Positions 13,336-15,174 of a DNA stretch of 15,174 nt are shown here, piece by piece. The notes under the pieces are model-generated. The model was given only the letters and a program-made list of their open reading frames with translations. It was not told the DNA's origin and did not search any database. How positions within the stretch are numbered: position 1 is the first letter of the stretch; the number at the start of each line of letters is the position of its first letter. Position numbers and translations under genes: made by a program. The DNA lies in NCBI GenBank assembly GCA_031264895.1, contig JAISDI010000175.1:1-15174 (forward strand). The letters are read 5' to 3'. Source of the DNA: Endomicrobium sp. Its GTDB lineage: Bacteria; Elusimicrobiota; Endomicrobiia; Endomicrobiales; Endomicrobiaceae.

Positions 13336-14786
13336 TTAATTAACCCAAATACCTGATTTGCCGCAAGTTCGGCAATGCGGGTCAAAGCGCCAAACGACAG
13401 TCCGCAAACCAGAGATATAACGGCAAGCAATGTTACGCTGAAATTCATCGGTGAAAATATGCCCGATTTATGAGAAGTAAAAGCCTGAACCGGCTCGGCA
13501 AGAAACACTTTATAAAACACTCTAAGCATATATAATATCGTAAGAGTAGCCGCAGCTACGAAAACTATCGTAACGCCCGTATATCCGGCGTCGGCAGTAC
13601 CGGTTATTACAAGAAATTTACTAAAAAAACCGCCAAGCGGAGGAATGCCTATTATAGACATCATGCACAAAAGAAAAGCGGCAAAAGTTATCGGAATAAC
13701 CTTTGCCAGCCCGCCCATTTTTGTTATGTCTTTTGTGTGCGTTTCATGTTCTATAATTCCCGCGCTTAAAAACAGTCCGGCTTTTGCCGTCGAATGCATA
13801 AGTATAAACAGCATTGACCCAGCAAAAGCCAAACGCGAACCCGCGGCAAAACCCAAAAATATAAAAGCAAGCTGGCTCACCGTTGAAAAAGCTATTATTC
13901 TTTTTATATCTTTTTCAATAAGAGCCGCGCCGCCCGATATGAAAGCGCTTAAAGCTATTATCACAAAAACGACAATTCTCATTGTTTCGGAAGGAATGAT
14001 GATACCGTCAAACAATCTTGCGTAAACGTAAACTCCGATTTTAACAAGCACAGCCGCGTGCAGCAGCGCCGTAACCGGAGAAGGAGCAATACCCGCGTCT
14101 GCAAGCCACGTATGGAAAGGAAAAGTAGCGGATTTTGCAAAAATTCCGCACAAAATTAAAATAACAGTAATATTTTTAACCGTCCCCGGCAAAATGGCAG
14201 TACGTATACCGGCAAAATCAAACGTGCCGGCCTGTTCGGCAAGCATAATAAAGCCCGCAAGCATCAAAAGAGCGCCGCCCGCCGTAACCATAAAAGCTTT
14301 ATTTGCGCGTCTTACAAAATCTTCTTTTCTGAAAAAACCTATCAAACGCCACGAAGCAAGAGCCGTCATTTCCCAGAAAATATACAAAAATATCAGATTT
14401 GCCGAAAAAATTATTCCCATCATCGAGCCGAGAAACAAAATAACTATAAAATAATATTCATTCTGATTTTTATAAGGTTTGATATACTCAAACGAATACA
14501 AAATTATTATTGCGCTGACCAAAGAAGAAACAAGCGCGCAAAAAAGCGCGAATGCGTCAGCTTTCAATATAAAATTAAGCCCTAAAGGAAAATCATAATA
14601 AAAATTAACGATTTCTCCGGAAAAAACGGCAGGCGCCAAAAAAAGACACAATATAAAAGTAATCAAAGCAAGAGATAAGGCCGAAACGTTTCTTGCTTTT
14701 TCAGAAAGCTGCCCTATCATAGGAAGCAGGAATGAAAAAAAGATGGGAACTGCAACAATAAGCGTTAATATGATGTCATTTGACAT
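13332..14786 (-). CDS. Antiporter-like subunit 1 (NuoL/NuoM/MrpA-core type), first gene of the hydrogenase operon
   Basis: A 484-residue membrane protein of the proton-conducting transporter family and the promoter-proximal gene. Visible family residues: Glu in YIFWEMTALASWRLIGF (helix 5), Lys in CGIFAKSATFPFHTWLADA (helix 7), His in VTALLHAAVLVKIGVY (helix 8), KRIIAFSTVSQLAFI (helix 10) and Lys in GGFFSKFLVI (helix 12). SPVTALLHAA with the following VLVKIGVY is the NuoL/MrpA signature, but the length lacks the long C-terminal extension and is nearer NuoM. Together with the two downstream homologues it gives three antiporter-like subunits, the same number as L, M and N in complex I. The ATG at 14786 has AAAGAGA four to five bases upstream and follows a roughly 70-base 5'UTR from a consensus promoter. 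Confidence 0.92.
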   Translation of the reverse strand: MSNDIILTLIVAVPIFFSFLLPMIGQLSEKARNVSALSLALITFILCLFLAPAVFSGEIVNFYYDFPLGLNFILKADAFALFCALVSSLVSAIIILYSFEYIKPYKNQNEYYFIVILFLGSMMGIIFSANLIFLYIFWEMTALASWRLIGFFRKEDFVRRANKAFMVTAGGALLMLAGFIMLAEQAGTFDFAGIRTAILPGTVKNITVILILCGIFAKSATFPFHTWLADAGIAPSPVTALLHAAVLVKIGVYVYARLFDGIIIPSETMRIVVFVIIALSAFISGGAALIEKDIKRIIAFSTVSQLAFIFLGFAAGSRLAFAGSMLFILMHSTAKAGLFLSAGIIEHETHTKDITKMGGLAKVIPITFAAFLLCMMSIIGIPPLGGFFSKFLVITGTADAGYTGVTIVFVAAATLTILYMLRVFYKVFLAEPVQAFTSHKSGIFSPMNFSVTLLAVISLVCGLSFGALTRIAELAANQVFGLIK

Positions 14787-14815
14787 AATCTCTTTATTTC
14801 CGTATCAAATTTAAA

Positions 14816-14842
14816 ACCGCGCATATTATTCATATGAGCGGT
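14816..14842 (-). promoter_or_regulatory. 5'UTR hairpin of the hydrogenase operon
   Basis: In the minus-strand transcript ACCGC-T-CATAT-GAATA-ATATG-C-GCGGT folds into two 5-bp helices separated by a single U/C mismatch, with a 5-base loop. It starts about 16 bases after the predicted transcription start and ends about 30 bases before the ATG. There is no T-run, so it is more likely a stability or translation element than an attenuator. Confidence 0.45.
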
Positions 14843-14864
14843 ATTCATTATTTCTATGAGAGTC

Positions 14865-14893
14865 ATTATAGCTTTAAAATACTTTATTGTCAA
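14865..14893 (-). promoter_or_regulatory. Consensus sigma-70 promoter of the hydrogenase operon
   Basis: On the minus strand a perfect TTGACA (14893-14888) is followed by exactly 17 bases and a perfect TATAAT (14870-14865). The predicted start is near 14858, about 70 bases upstream of the first ATG. Such a full-consensus promoter suggests strong, mostly housekeeping expression of the hydrogenase. Confidence 0.85.
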
Positions 14894-14938
14894 TAAAATA
14901 AAATCCCCCGGAATAAAAATCCTGCGACAAAAATTAAT

Positions 14939-14967
14939 TTGACGAAAAAACTGCTTTTTGTTATAAT
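14939..14967 (+). promoter_or_regulatory. Sigma-70 promoter of tRNA-Arg
   Basis: TTGACG (14939-14944), a 17-base spacer and TATAAT (14962-14967) on the plus strand. The predicted start near 14974 is about 18 bases before the tRNA. Its -35 box lies 45 bases from the -35 box of the divergent hydrogenase promoter. Confidence 0.85.
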
Positions 14968-14991
14968 ACTCACCTTGTAAAGTAAAAGTAT

Positions 14992-15065
14992 GTCTCCGTA
15001 GCTCAACTGGATAGAGCAACTGCCTTCTAAGCAGTAGGTTGCGTGTTCAACTCACGCCGGAGACG
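14992..15065 (+). tRNA. tRNA-Arg (anticodon TCT)
   Basis: All four arms fold by eye. The acceptor stem GTCTCCG/CGGAGAC has 7 perfect pairs and a G discriminator at 15065. The D-arm is GCTC/GAGC. The anticodon stem ACTGC/GCAGT holds loop CTTCTAA with anticodon TCT, reading AGA (and AGG by wobble). The T-arm is GCGTG-TTCAACT-CACGC. The CCA end is not encoded (TTT follows). AGA is the arginine codon an AT-rich genome is expected to use often. No clear terminator is seen in the remaining 109 bases, which hold nothing else I can support. Confidence 0.96.
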
Positions 15066-15174
15066 TTTCAAGTTTAATTCTCCGCTTCAAATATTCTTCA
15101 GTATGTTGATCGTTGGGCAAAAAGCTACGGATTCAAATCTCATCCTATCAAACTGTGTATTGTTTTGAGCATAC

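Noticed and set aside
4500..14786. Respiratory NADH:quinone oxidoreductase (complex I)
   Set aside because: Both CxxC pairs for NiFe are present in the large subunit, the small subunit has CxxC instead of adjacent cysteines, NuoE/F/G are missing and a hydrogenase maturation protease is present.
14765..15019. Minus-strand ORF of 84 codons reaching from the start of the first hydrogenase gene into the tRNA
   Set aside because: It overlaps the tRNA gene, both consensus promoters and the following start codon, and resembles no protein.
15105..15155. Degenerate second tRNA or attachment-site copy (ATTCAAATCTCATCC resembles a T-arm)
   Set aside because: No paired T-stem, anticodon arm or acceptor stem can be found, and it does not repeat the 3' end of the tRNA-Arg gene.

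Overview
The window looks like chromosomal DNA from an AT-rich, Gram-negative (outer-membrane-bearing), strictly anaerobic, H2-metabolising bacterium. The Gram-negative call rests on a complete autotransporter-type outer-membrane protein. The anaerobe call rests on a large energy-converting group 4 [NiFe] hydrogenase whose metal ligands are intact. A fermentative lineage such as Elusimicrobiota/Endomicrobium would fit, but this is an impression from gene content and not a sequence match.

Layout, left to right. (1) Positions 1-253 carry the 5' end of a secreted protein gene on the minus strand, cut by the window edge. (2) Positions 254-1261 form a roughly 1 kb spacer with no confident gene. 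It holds a possible 35-codon leader ORF overlapping a hairpin/T-run, a segment bounded by 23-bp inverted repeats, and several short palindromic repeats of at least two families. (3) Positions 1262-4411 (minus) encode a 1049-residue autotransporter with Pmp-like GGA[I/V]Y repeats and a C-terminal beta-barrel. A strong 14-bp hairpin follows it. (4) Positions 4500-14786 (minus) hold the hydrogenase locus, transcribed right to left: three antiporter-like subunits, then NuoJ-, NuoK-, NuoA-, NuoB-, NuoC- and NuoD-like subunits, a 341-bp repeat-filled gap, NuoH- and NuoI-like subunits, and a HycI-type maturation protease. (5) A consensus sigma-70 promoter at 14865-14893 drives this locus leftward. 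Close by on the plus strand, a second consensus promoter at 14939-14967 drives tRNA-Arg(UCU) at 14992-15065.

How the genes work together. The NuoD-like subunit keeps both CxxC pairs that hold the NiFe site. The NuoB-like subunit has a hydrogenase-type CxxC for the proximal cluster, and the NuoI-like subunit supplies two [4Fe-4S] clusters. No NuoE/F/G is present, so ferredoxin is the likely electron partner. NuoH/A/J/K and three antiporter-like proteins form the membrane arm, which would couple H2 production or oxidation to H+ or Na+ movement. HycI would trim the C-terminal tail of the large subunit after nickel insertion. The result is a hydrogenase with the full 11-subunit parts list of the complex I core, which is the main biological point of the window.

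The second point is a set of dispersed palindromic repeats. They occur both in the 1 kb spacer and inside the hydrogenase locus. Their arms differ between copies while pairing is kept, and in the hydrogenase locus they sit between the cistrons for the catalytic subunit and its membrane anchor.
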